Of a stretch of 64,000 nt of DNA, positions 10,910 through 18,765 are shown one piece after another (the first letter of the stretch is position 1; each line of letters opens with the position of its first letter). The notes under the pieces are model-generated. The model did no database searches, was not told the origin of the DNA, and saw only the letters and a program-made list of their open reading frames with translations. Origin of the DNA: Nostoc edaphicum CCNP1411 (GTDB lineage: Bacteria > Cyanobacteriota > Cyanobacteriia > Cyanobacteriales > Nostocaceae); the NCBI RefSeq assembly GCF_014023275.1, contig NZ_CP054698.1:3038001-3102000 (forward strand), given 5' to 3'. The position numbers and the translations under genes were made by a program.

Positions 10910-10968
10910 AGGGACTCTCAGTCTGTTGCTTTGCCTGTATCTGGTTGAGTGACTGACCAAGAGTCCCT
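10910..10968 (+). terminator. probable cpeBA terminator / 3' stabilising stem
   Basis: Inverted repeat AGGGACTCT (10910-10918) and AGAGTCCCT (10960-10968), with a 41-base interior that can fold further. No clear T-run follows, so it may be an mRNA 3'-end stabiliser rather than a simple terminator. Confidence 0.55.
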
Positions 10969-10978
10969 CAGTTGTTAC

Positions 10979-11054
10979 TAATTCGTAATTCGTAATGACG
11001 CTCTCTACGAAACGCTAAAAGCGAACGAATACTCGCTAACGTAATTCGTAATTC
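10979..11054. repeat. AATTCGT-type repeats flanking a short insert
   Basis: Two short AATTCGTAATTCGT-type runs (10979-10997 and 11041-11054) enclose ~40 bp (ACGCTCTCTACGAAACGC...). This is a recurrent pattern of Nostoc-type intergenic repeats, sitting between cpeA and cpeZ. Confidence 0.6.
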
Positions 11055-11094
11055 ATGATTGAACTTGGGGGATTTAAACAGGGAAATTTCTTTT

Positions 11095-11703
11095 ATGACA
11101 ATAGATTCTCTATTTGAACAGTTGAAACACCCCAACCCCAATCTGCGGGAACGGGCTATGTGGGAACTGGCTGATGTCCGTGATGAAAATACCATTCCTC
11201 GGTTGATGGGCATTTTGGATGAGGAAGATGTCACTTATCGTCGAGCTGCGGTAAAGGCGCTGGGTGCTATTGGTATAGATGCTGTACCTCTACTAGTAGA
11301 GTCATTAGTAAATAGCGATAATGCGACCATTCGGGGTAGCTGTGCTAAGGCGCTGGCACAGGTTGCTGCTAACCATCCTGATGTTCCTTTCCCGGCTGAG
11401 GGCTTACAGGGATTAAAAACAGCGCTCAATGACCAAAATCCCGTTGTTTATATTGCATCAGTGATGGCGCTGGGTGAAATTGGTTCTCCTGCTTTTGAGG
11501 TTTTGACTGAAGCTTTGAAAACAATAGATAACGTTGCAATGGCTGTAGCGATCGTCAATGCACTCGGTTCGATGGGTGATATCCGAGGAGTAGAAGTGCT
11601 GACAGCATTGACAAATGATGAATCTATTGAACCGTATGTTAGAGAGTCCGCAGTCAGTGCTTTGCCTCGATTAGATCAGGTGATTAAGTATAAGAGAGAG
11701 TAG
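11095..11703 (+). CDS. cpeZ: HEAT-repeat bilin lyase/chaperone CpeZ
   Basis: 202 residues beginning MTIDSLFEQLKHPNPNLRER, made of about five HEAT-like repeats (WELADVRDENTIPRL, AAVKALGAIGIDAVPLL, CAKALAQVAANHPDV, VMALGEIGSPAFEVL, VNALGSMGDIRGVEVL). This matches CpeZ of the E/F-type lyase clan, which assists CpeY and acts as a chaperone-like factor for phycoerythrin subunits. An upstream in-frame TTG (11059) would add 12 residues, but the family begins at the ATG chosen here. It lies 230 bp downstream of cpeA. Its usual partner cpeY is 5.6 kb away, separated by accessory genes. Confidence 0.82.
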   Translation: MTIDSLFEQLKHPNPNLRERAMWELADVRDENTIPRLMGILDEEDVTYRRAAVKALGAIGIDAVPLLVESLVNSDNATIRGSCAKALAQVAANHPDVPFPAEGLQGLKTALNDQNPVVYIASVMALGEIGSPAFEVLTEALKTIDNVAMAVAIVNALGSMGDIRGVEVLTALTNDESIEPYVRESAVSALPRLDQVIKYKRE

Positions 11704-11754
11704 CGATCGCTCTTAAATACAACTACTTTTATCAATCCTAATAGACCAGATACA

Positions 11755-12129
11755 TTAGATGAATAGACTGGGTGTCACCTTGAAGTGATCTCCGAGTGCC
11801 TTAGCTTGTGCCTTACTAATCGACCGCTTACCGTTCACAACCTCAGACACCACGCCGCTCGATCCGATGATGCCCACCAAGTCAGCTTGACGAGTATCAC
11901 TCGCTTCCATAATGTGTTGGAGAATTTCATGCGGCGCAGATTCATCCATTGGATAGTTCTGTGCCTCATACGCTTCAATCAGCGTTACTATCAGCTTATG
12001 CAGAGCTTGTTCTTCTGGAGTCCGGTTCTTGCAAAACGTTAGGCGCTCTGCCACAGCTAGGGCGCGATTGTATTCCTCTTCCGTCTCAATGACCTTGGGG
12101 GCAACTTCAGATAATCGATTTATTCCCAA
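11755..12129 (-). CDS. HigA-like helix-turn-helix antitoxin/regulator (orphan)
   Basis: 124 residues. The C-terminal half has an XRE-type helix-turn-helix: DTRQADLVGIIGSSGVVSEV followed by VNGKRSISKAQAKALGDHFK. The N-terminal half is a helical region (ETEEEYNRALAVAERL) common in HigA-type antitoxins. No HigB toxin gene flanks it. The neighbour on the same strand is the CpeF-like gene, whose last 10 bases it overlaps. The start is TTG at 12129 with GAGGAGG just upstream inside that gene, so it is probably translationally coupled. Its DNA targets are unknown. Confidence 0.8.
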   Translation of the reverse strand: MGINRLSEVAPKVIETEEEYNRALAVAERLTFCKNRTPEEQALHKLIVTLIEAYEAQNYPMDESAPHEILQHIMEASDTRQADLVGIIGSSGVVSEVVNGKRSISKAQAKALGDHFKVTPSLFI

Positions 12130-13028
12130 GCATCCTCCTCTAACTGTCTCTCAATTTGAGAAATCGCCAACTTGATCACTGCCTGAACCCCCGCTTCTTT
12201 TTCCTCAGTTAATGCAGCTTGCAGTGGTTCTAAAGCAGTGCGATCGCCAATTTTCATCAATGCTAAAGCCGCCGCTTTTCGAGTTTCCCAATCGGCATGA
12301 TGTAGTAACTCAACCAGATTAGGAATTGCTGGTTGATAGGCTAGGCTGCCTAAAGCAGATGCCGCTTCACACCGCACGATTAACGATGAATCAGTGAGAG
12401 CGTTCACCAGAATGTGAAATGCTCCTTCTTCAGTGCCTTCTTGAGCGATTTTAGCGATCGCACCTACCACCGCAGCCCGAACTTCAGCCGAGTCTGAGTT
12501 AATTTCCCGATATAAATGCTCCTTCGCCTCTGCCCCAATAAATCCCAACGCCCATATCGCATGACCTTTGGCACTTTCTGGATACTCGGTTGACGCTAAG
12601 ATTTTCAGCAACGCTGGTACAGCTGCCTCCCCTATTTTGGCAAGCCCGCCAACCGCAGAGGTTTTGACCACGGTATCTTCATCATTTAAGAGGGCATTGA
12701 CCAAAGTGGGAACTGCGATCGGGTCAGCGATGAGTGTCAAGGTTTTAGCACTGGCTCTCCGCACAACTGGGTTTGGATGATTTGCCACAGCTTCCATCAA
12801 TAAAGGGGTCGCTGGTTTACCAATTTTACCCAATGCCTCTGCGAAACTCAACCTAACCATACCCCGTGAATCCCCCATACTCTCAACCATCCGCTGTATT
12901 AGCTCTTGGTCATCTGGGTTGAAGGTGTTTAAGCTTAATTGCTCACTCACCGCTGCAAATAAAGCATCAGTTTCTGCATGGGACAGACTTAACGAATCAG
13001 CCCCGGATTGAGTTTCGGAGTTGAGCAT
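12120..13028 (-). CDS. cpeF: HEAT-repeat bilin lyase, CpeF/MpeV-like
   Basis: 302 residues from ATG 13028 (MLNSETQSG), carrying about seven HEAT repeats (RLSFAEALGKIGKPATPLL, AKTLTLIADPIAVPTL, VGGLAKIGEAAVPALL, and so on). The pattern QRMVESMGDSRGMVRLSFAE resembles the CpeF/MpeV family. CpeF attaches the doubly linked phycoerythrobilin to the CpeB Cys pair, which is present here as Cys51/Cys62. Placement next to cpeBA supports the call, but IaiH- or NblB-type HEAT proteins are alternatives. A repeat element lies 31 bp upstream of the start. An in-frame TTG inside that element would add 20 residues and is not preferred. Confidence 0.72.
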   Translation of the reverse strand: MLNSETQSGADSLSLSHAETDALFAAVSEQLSLNTFNPDDQELIQRMVESMGDSRGMVRLSFAEALGKIGKPATPLLMEAVANHPNPVVRRASAKTLTLIADPIAVPTLVNALLNDEDTVVKTSAVGGLAKIGEAAVPALLKILASTEYPESAKGHAIWALGFIGAEAKEHLYREINSDSAEVRAAVVGAIAKIAQEGTEEGAFHILVNALTDSSLIVRCEAASALGSLAYQPAIPNLVELLHHADWETRKAAALALMKIGDRTALEPLQAALTEEKEAGVQAVIKLAISQIERQLEEDAWE

Positions 13029-13059
13029 ATAACTTATAGCTAAATTATTAAAATGAATT

Positions 13060-13172
13060 ACTAGTACAACACGGCGGAAATAAACCAATCATTCCAAATC
13101 AACGAAACCCTTATGCTGTATTCATTTTTAATTTTTAATTTTTAATTTTTAATTCCGCCTTGCGGTACTAGT
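13060..13172 (-). repeat. palindrome-ended repeat element, copy 1 (113 bp)
   Basis: Bounded by ACTAGT at both ends with ~20-bp imperfect terminal inverted repeats (ACTAGTACCGCAAGGCGGAA against ACTAGTACAACACGGCGGAA). The interior carries four tandem TTAAAAA heptamers. On the minus strand it is about 98 percent identical to 25283-25388, apart from one extra heptamer. It sits between a small gene and the cpeF-like gene, and it supplies the TAG stop of the former. It looks like a non-autonomous MITE-like element. Confidence 0.85.
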
Positions 13173-13407
13173 TGCTGACACTCAGGGCAGCCTGTTGATT
13201 ACGAAGTTCCTGGAGAGCAGAATCAATCTTGGTAAGCTCAGGCTCTAGTTTTGCCATGACGTTTACTCTCATTAATTTAGCCCGTTTTGCTGTTTCCGTA
13301 GTTTCTTGGATTAGACGTTCCCGATATTGCTCAAGTTCTGCAATGACTTCTGCTACATCTTGGGCGGTTACGTTATTGGTTGTTGTAAATTCTGAGGTTT
13401 CATCCAT
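13168..13407 (-). CDS. small coiled-coil protein of unknown function
   Basis: 79 residues, MDETSEFTTTNNVTAQDVAE onward, mostly charged helix (VIAELEQYRERLIQETTETA...LMRVNVMAKLEPELTKIDSAL) with likely coiled-coil character. It is not recognised. It lies upstream of the cpeF-like gene on the same strand, and the two are separated by the 113-bp repeat element. The stop codon TAG lies within the terminal ACTAGT of that element, so the original C-terminus may have been altered by insertion. It could share a transcript with cpeF. Confidence 0.65.
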   Translation of the reverse strand: MDETSEFTTTNNVTAQDVAEVIAELEQYRERLIQETTETAKRAKLMRVNVMAKLEPELTKIDSALQELRNQQAALSVSN

Positions 13408-13911
13408 AAGTTTTGTTTCCTAAATGCGTGTTTATATGAATGATGTGTTTTTAGTGTTCCAAAGAATGTTTGTATTTGCTTATTCGCTAAAGACCAGTAA
13501 TTAGCTTTTACATAAAACTGAACAATTGGCAAGAGGCAACTAACTAATAGCTGAAAAATGCATATATTCCGATCTTCTCAGATCGAGTTACCACTGGTAA
13601 AGCTTTTTTACGGAATTCTTCAAAAGTTGAACCCAACTACAGCTTTTGCTCCAAGTTCTGATAAGTATTTTAAGTAAGTCGGTGAGAAAAATTCAATGTA
13701 TATGAAGAAATATAAATTAGTAAGATGTGTTAATGCCGTAGGCTAACGCACCTGAGATTGTTGACGGTGCGTTGCGCTCTGCGACAACACACCCTACTTG
13801 GCAAGGGAGGACAGCGATAGCCGGGGGGTGAATTATATGCAGCTTCACAAAGAAACGGTATAACTAATTCATAATTTATACTAAGAATTTAATTACGAAT
13901 TACGAATTATT
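13408..13911. other. non-coding region with dispersed repeats
   Basis: No convincing gene. The stretch 13728-13797 (AATGCCGTAGGCTAACGCAC ... GGTGCGTTGCG ... ACACCCTAC) is a recognisable intergenic repeat family of Nostoc-type genomes with partial self-complementarity. A 27-bp dispersed repeat is at 13835-13861, followed by an AATTACG run at 13894-13909. Confidence 0.6.
13835..13861 (+). repeat. 27-bp dispersed repeat, copy 1
   Basis: Ends in CTTCACAAAGAAACGGTAT. The reverse complement, with one mismatch, recurs at 38554-38580 upstream of the 1040-residue membrane protein. Confidence 0.75.
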
Positions 13912-14712
13912 TTAAGAGGTTTCCTCAAGTGGAAAAATATCTCCTCGTAAGTAGGACTCAAAGTTTTTCTTAAAATATTGAATGCTTGTCACATTCGGTT
14001 CATCACTTTCTGTTGGCGTGAATTCATAAATTGGGACTTTTTCCCTCACCAGCTTGACCAAGCTAGGATGGAGCTGTTCAAAAGAATCTACTCTAAAGAT
14101 TGTGGTTTCAAATCTTAATTTAGCTGGATGAGCATATCCTAACTTCATCCACGGCAACCAAGGACAGTCTCTCGCCCACTTAGCAGGAGGGACATCAGTT
14201 GCATCGGGTCGGCATGTATTTGAGATAAAGTACTCAACTCCCTTAAACTTTTCTCCAGGGCAATAGTCTGAATATTTGCTATCTCCTGCTAAGGGATGCG
14301 GGTATTCTAAAGGAATTTCCATGACAGAGGTAATATATCCGCTGCCTTTGGGTATAACAAATTTCTTTGGTTTAACTGAGCCTTGGACAATCCGGTTAGC
14401 AATGTGTACTACTGGTACTGGTTGACTTGCTGTTGGTAACTTCCAAAAGTGCAGAATTTCTTGAGTATCCGGGTCACAAAATAAACCCAACTCTCTATTG
14501 ATGCGATACCCGACTTCGACATACTCAGGATCGGGTTTGAGAAATACTTTGGTAGCATTCATCCCAATAATAGAGAATAATTTCTCCTTTGACTTGTCTG
14601 GTGTTTCTTGCCACCAAATTTCCCCAGACCAGTTGTAATAAAGCTGTAAACCATGATTTTTTCTGTAAAAATCGAGGTTGTTAAATTCGTAGTCATCTAA
14701 ATAATCACTCAT
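13912..14712 (-). CDS. DUF1838-family protein
   Basis: 266 residues with the look of DUF1838 proteins: NNLDFYRKNHGLQLYYNWSG at the start, LFSIIGMNATKVF, and a hydrophilic beta-rich middle with FWKLPTASQPVPVVHIANRI. No catalytic motif is known for the family. No signal peptide is seen. It stands alone between repeats and the IS701-like insertion on the minus strand. The function is unknown, and the family call is from memory of the motif pattern. Confidence 0.72.
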   Translation of the reverse strand: MSDYLDDYEFNNLDFYRKNHGLQLYYNWSGEIWWQETPDKSKEKLFSIIGMNATKVFLKPDPEYVEVGYRINRELGLFCDPDTQEILHFWKLPTASQPVPVVHIANRIVQGSVKPKKFVIPKGSGYITSVMEIPLEYPHPLAGDSKYSDYCPGEKFKGVEYFISNTCRPDATDVPPAKWARDCPWLPWMKLGYAHPAKLRFETTIFRVDSFEQLHPSLVKLVREKVPIYEFTPTESDEPNVTSIQYFKKNFESYLRGDIFPLEETS

Positions 14713-14782
14713 ACCGCATTTTCTCTAGTCTGAAAATCTGAAATGCCTTTCTGGAGATAGTTCCAGCGCCCAGAGCTTTTAT

Positions 14783-16174
14783 CCCTGTTTTGTCACTCTA
14801 GGCAGAGGAAAAGTAGAAATCAGGGTGAGACAGGAAAATAAATATTGAACTGGTGAGGTTATAAATAATAGATTGAAGTTTCGAAAAACCCAAAGACAAT
14901 TGGGGAATAGGAAAAACTGTCAACCAGGGATATATTAGGTTAAATAAAGTAAAAGGTTGAATTATTAAACGGAGATTGTTAAGAATGTTCTTCCAACCCT
15001 TCCCATCATCCCACCAAGGATGAGCAGCCAATTTTGATGGAGACTTTGGTGGAGAAGACTGCATTTGTTCAGAGTGTAGACTCACCATTAAGTAGCTACT
15101 ACAAACAATCTCCCACCAGCGTTCAATATCCGCATAATGAGTCAGCCGATAATCTGCCCAACCTAATTCATTCTTACTTTGCTTCAAGCCATATTCAACC
15201 CAAGTTCTTAACCCATAAAAGTTACCAACATCTCTTGGTGTAAGGTCTGCGTATTTACTCATCACATACCAAGTAGTGTTACCGGGTAATTTCTCAATGT
15301 CAGTAGTAATCTGCCAATACCTTTTTTTCTTGTCGTTTACCATGAATTATTTCCCTAATAAACCGATTCTCACTACTCAAGTTAGAGAATACTCTTTTAA
15401 ACTTATGCCACTTTAAATATTGAGTATGTTGTCTAGGAAGTAGCTCTACAGAATGGTTTGAGCGAATCGCCACTAGATAATTTAACCCCAGATCGTCTAA
15501 TATAGATATGAAATTAGCACTACTCTCACCATATAAGCTATCTGCTAGTACTAGGTTGAATTTAAAACCCATCAACTCTAGCTTTTTCATCATTATTGCT
15601 GCTATTTGAGGCTTCGTAAGATATTTATCCCCTGGCTTTAATCTTTCGCGTGGCTTGTATACTTCAAACAGTAATGGAAAAGTCATCCCACAGAATACAC
15701 CATACGCCGTGACTGCTACAATTCCATTTTCTACTTTACCCAAATTACCTATGTACTGTCGTTTCACATAATCTGTCTTATTCCCTTTCTTTTTTATCTC
15801 CTGTCTCATCAATAATTAGAATGATTGGTCTACCTTTTAGAACTTGTAAAATTAGCTCTAATCGCAAGGCTCTTAACTTCTCTATATCCCAAGGTGATGT
15901 AGTTAAAAAAATGGTGCAAACCCTGCTGATTGTCCAATCCTACAATTTTTGCTATTTCTGGTAGGGTTTTCCGTTTTAGTTCAGAAATACACCCTACATG
16001 AAGGTATTTAAAAGCCTCGAAGCTCCTAACATCTGGAAACAGGCTTTTATACCATTGGCAATATTCGTCCACGAATTTTACTGTTGGTGCGGCTGGACGA
16101 GGCTGTACCATACTCTGTGTCTTGGTTCTAGCGTTTGTACCTTATTATACTACTGCCAGAGTGACAAAACAGGG
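14783..16174 (-). mobile_element. IS701-type insertion sequence, complete with TSD
   Basis: A 1392-bp element. The ends are inverted repeats sharing AGAGTGACAAAACAGGG, preceded by CTGCC (right end at 16153-16174, complement at 14783-14805 with one inserted base). A 4-bp target duplication TTAT flanks it at 14779-14782 and 16175-16178. Size, 4-bp duplication and the DDE transposase type fit IS701. The element is structurally intact, but its transposase is frameshifted. Confidence 0.9.
14798..16111 (-). pseudogene. IS701-family transposase, broken by three frameshifts
   Basis: DDE transposase split into three overlapping frames. The N-terminal part (15830-16111) begins MVQPRPAAPTVKFVDEYCQW. 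The middle (15300-15812) contains VLADSLYGES. The C-terminal part (14798-15343) has the region EYGLKQSKNELGWADYRLTH with the final Glu region. Reading across the breaks restores LHHFLTTSPWDIEKLRA and IILIIDETGDKK. Each break falls in a homopolymer (seven T near 15911, six A near 15795, seven A near 15326 in coding sense). It is probably inactive unless slippage restores the frame. Confidence 0.88.
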
Positions 16175-16268
16175 TTATCCCTATTGACCCTTGATGAATA
16201 GTACCTACAATTATACGTATACAATCATTGCTTTCATGAAATCGGCGTTGGCTAAAAACGCATAACCT

Positions 16269-16763
16269 ATGTCTATCGCGACTTTCGGCAATATCTACTC
16301 AGATGAGTTAATTACAGCCACTGAGTTGAATCGTCAGCCTGGGCGAGTTCTGGACAAAGCTTTAGAACGTCCAGTGACAATTACTCGCAATGATCAGTCT
16401 TTTGCTTTGTTACGCCGGGAGGAAATGACTTTTCTTGTAAAGGCAGCAACACAGAGTAAAGCTGTTTTTGAAGCATTAACCGTCGCCTTCTCTTTGCTAC
16501 TTGGAAAAGAAATTGGCTTTGAACATCCTTATGGATGGCTTAGTGTTTTTGAAAAAGATGATCTGCAAGACTTTATTAAGGAACTAAGTGAGGCTTTTCG
16601 GTTGATAGATTCTTCTCCCATAGCATGGGAGATGATTGACGCTCTCATCCATGAATGGCACGAGAGCGCCATTGCGATCGCTAGTCCTGAACTGGCAGAT
16701 GCTTTTAGTGCCGAAACTGATGAAGTGCTATTAAAGTCGCCACCTGCTCAGAGTGGTGTGTGA
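16269..16763 (+). CDS. Phd/YefM-like antitoxin
   Basis: 164 residues. The N-terminal third (ITATELNRQPGRVLDKALER, then PVTITRNDQSFALLRREEM) is a Phd/YefM-type DNA-binding antitoxin fold. The C-terminal ~110 residues are an acidic helical extension ending in EVLLKSPPAQSGV, longer than in classical Phd. A toxin-like open frame broken by a TGA begins 9 bases after the stop, so this is the antitoxin half of a type II pair. The pair lies beside the IS701 copy. It may still autoregulate its promoter in the 100 bp upstream. Confidence 0.82.
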   Translation: MSIATFGNIYSDELITATELNRQPGRVLDKALERPVTITRNDQSFALLRREEMTFLVKAATQSKAVFEALTVAFSLLLGKEIGFEHPYGWLSVFEKDDLQDFIKELSEAFRLIDSSPIAWEMIDALIHEWHESAIAIASPELADAFSAETDEVLLKSPPAQSGV

Positions 16764-16771
16764 ATGAGAGT

Positions 16772-17146
16772 ATGTCAGAAAACCCTTCTGAAGATCCAGT
16801 AGTAGAGAATGTGGAGCCGCCAGAAGTTAAACTGACGGCTCCTGCATTGTCTGATAAAGAAAGCACTTGGTTAGTGGTAGCCAAAAATAGTCGAGTGAAT
16901 CGGGATTGAGAGGCTTTAATGCAGCGGCATCCAGAAAACACTCATCGTTGTTACGAAGATTTATGTACTGTACCAACAACCAGACAGCCTCGCCGTGTTT
17001 TCCCTTTGAAGGGCAAACCTTACAAGGGAGTATGGGAATACGAGGTAACAAAAGGGGACAGAGTATTTTACGTTCCTGATCAAGAAAAGTTTAAAGTCGT
17101 TGTCTACTACGCAGGAAAACATCCGAATCCTGCACCCACACCGTGA
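16772..17146 (+). pseudogene. RelE/HigB-like toxin gene interrupted by an in-frame TGA
   Basis: From ATG 16772 the frame reads MSENPSEDPVVENVEPPE..., then WLVVAKNSRVNRD, then TGA at 16907-16909, and continues in the same frame EALMQRHPENTHRCYEDLC ... VFPLKGKPYKGVWEYEVTKG, DRVFYVPDQEKFKVVVYYAGKH. The joined 124-codon frame resembles RelE/ParE-superfamily toxins. In relatives the residue after NRD/-RDW is typically Trp, so TGG to TGA is the simplest event. An ATG at 16919 could restart translation of the last 75 residues. The toxin is probably inactive while the antitoxin remains intact. Confidence 0.75.
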
Positions 17147-17321
17147 TTTGTGTCAAGAGTTAAGAGTTGCTAACAGATATACGTGACCTCTTGATATCTG
17201 CAAGTATGATTTATTTCAACCCTCCAACATAACTTACTGATCGCTATTTTCCAGTCCCCAATCCCCAGTACGATAATAAACGTGACCTCTGAGCAATTAT
17301 CCAAGAGCCATTTATAGACCA

Positions 17322-18590
17322 ATGGATAAACGTTTTTTTAAAATGTTTGGGTTAACAGAAGAACAAGCGATCGCAATTATCGATACACCATTAGAACAAC
17401 TCGAAGACGCTTCTGATAAGTATATTGCTGTTTCCCATTTAATTAACTTCCCCACTGAGCAATCGATCGCGGCTTTGGTACGGGCGATTGAAACCAGTAA
17501 CCCTGATGAGTTAGACCACCGGATTGTTCGACGCAAGGCTGTGGAAAGTCTGGGGCGATTGCAGGCCGAATCAGCTTTACCTGTAATTCGGCAGTGCCTT
17601 AAAGATGATGATATTTATACTGTTGAAAATACCGTGTGGGCGATCGGCGAAATCGGCACTAAAGAGTCAGAAATTCTCGAAGAAGTGGCACAACTACTGG
17701 ATAAACCAGGTCAAATCTATCGAGTGATTATTCATACTCTAGCTAATGCCGACTATCAACCGTCTCTCGAACGTGTACGGAAATTTACTGAAGTTGAGGA
17801 TGAACCTACCCGTAGTGCAGCGATCGCTACAGTTTGTCGTTTCACGGGTGACTACTCCCAAATTACTGAGGTGATGACGCTGCTGCAAAGTTCCAGCGTC
17901 AATGCACGACGGGGTTGTATTCAAGACCTGATTGATTCACGCTACTACAAAGCCATCCCAGAAATTGCCCGTTGTCCTGTATCTCTGGTATTCCGGTTGC
18001 GAGGATTGCGGATGCTTTTGGATGCAGGCGTTCCCAGTGGTGAAATTACTTTTACAGAAATTCAACCTTACTTAGAGCAAGTACTCTACGACCATCCCAA
18101 CGACCTTGATTTAGTACACGAGTATGATGCTACACCTGTGCTAGATTTTGTGATTAACGAACTCTACGAAACTGATTTTGGACGCTGCTATTTAGCCACA
18201 AAAACCTTACTGGATATCTATGCACAAGAAGCACCCCAAGCACTTTTAGTTACTTATGAGGATAAGGCATATAACGACTATGGCGCTCATTATCATGTGA
18301 TGAAACTTTTCGGCTGGCTCAAATATGCTCCCGCTTACGATTTATTAATAGAAAACCTGCACAACCGCGAACCTCAGTTTCAGAAATCTCGTGCAGCGTG
18401 TGCGATCGCTCTTGGTGAATTGAGTGATTCACGAGCGATTCCTGAACTCAAAATTTGCCTAAATACGCCAATCTGGGATTTGAAATACGCTTGTTTATTG
18501 GCGCTAGACCGCTTAGGAGACTCGTCTGGTCGGGAAATTTGTACTGGCGATTGTGATTGGTTAATTAGGGCGAAAGCTACGAGTAATTAA
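17322..18590 (+). CDS. cpeY: phycoerythrobilin:phycoerythrin-alpha lyase CpeY
   Basis: 422-residue HEAT/PBS-lyase repeat protein of the E/F clan. CpeY attaches phycoerythrobilin to alpha Cys82 of phycoerythrin, with CpeZ as helper. It begins MDKRFFKMFGLTEEQAIAII. The body has CpcE-like repeats (RRKAVESLGRLQAESALPVI, ENTVWAIGEIGTKESEILEE, RLRGLRMLLDAGVPSGEITF, AACAIALGELSDSRAIPELK, ACLLALDRLGDSSG). Length matches CpeY (about 430) and exceeds CpcE (about 270). It has its own promoter region after the toxin pseudogene. A cpeYZ operon is known in related species, and here the pair is separated. Confidence 0.88.
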   Translation: MDKRFFKMFGLTEEQAIAIIDTPLEQLEDASDKYIAVSHLINFPTEQSIAALVRAIETSNPDELDHRIVRRKAVESLGRLQAESALPVIRQCLKDDDIYTVENTVWAIGEIGTKESEILEEVAQLLDKPGQIYRVIIHTLANADYQPSLERVRKFTEVEDEPTRSAAIATVCRFTGDYSQITEVMTLLQSSSVNARRGCIQDLIDSRYYKAIPEIARCPVSLVFRLRGLRMLLDAGVPSGEITFTEIQPYLEQVLYDHPNDLDLVHEYDATPVLDFVINELYETDFGRCYLATKTLLDIYAQEAPQALLVTYEDKAYNDYGAHYHVMKLFGWLKYAPAYDLLIENLHNREPQFQKSRAACAIALGELSDSRAIPELKICLNTPIWDLKYACLLALDRLGDSSGREICTGDCDWLIRAKATSN

Positions 18591-18765
18591 TAGTCCTGGC
18601 GACTGGAAGTCGCGACTATACAAACATAGACGCTTTGCGGCTTCCCGCAGGGTAGTCCGCCTCCGCGGACTCAGGAGAAATTGAGGTTTGAAACCCACGG
18701 AGGTGGGTTTTGCCTGTGTAGACGCGGTTTTAAACCGCCCTACATTTGTATGCTCCTGGCGGTGT
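18591..18765. repeat. intergenic hairpin repeats between cpeY and glgA
   Basis: Contains several self-complementary pieces typical of Nostoc intergenic repeats, for example GCGACTGGAAGTCGC, GTCCGCCTCCGCGGAC and AAACCCACGGAGGTGGGTTT. It lies between convergent genes and may serve as a bidirectional terminator. Confidence 0.55.

Noticed and set aside
15300..15812. Programmed frameshifting in the transposase
   Set aside because: Three separate shifts in one gene go beyond known single programmed shifts in IS elements, so it is annotated as a pseudogene.
16907..16909. TGA as selenocysteine codon in the toxin frame
   Set aside because: No selenocysteine insertion structure was noted and the family position is Trp, so a nonsense change is simpler.
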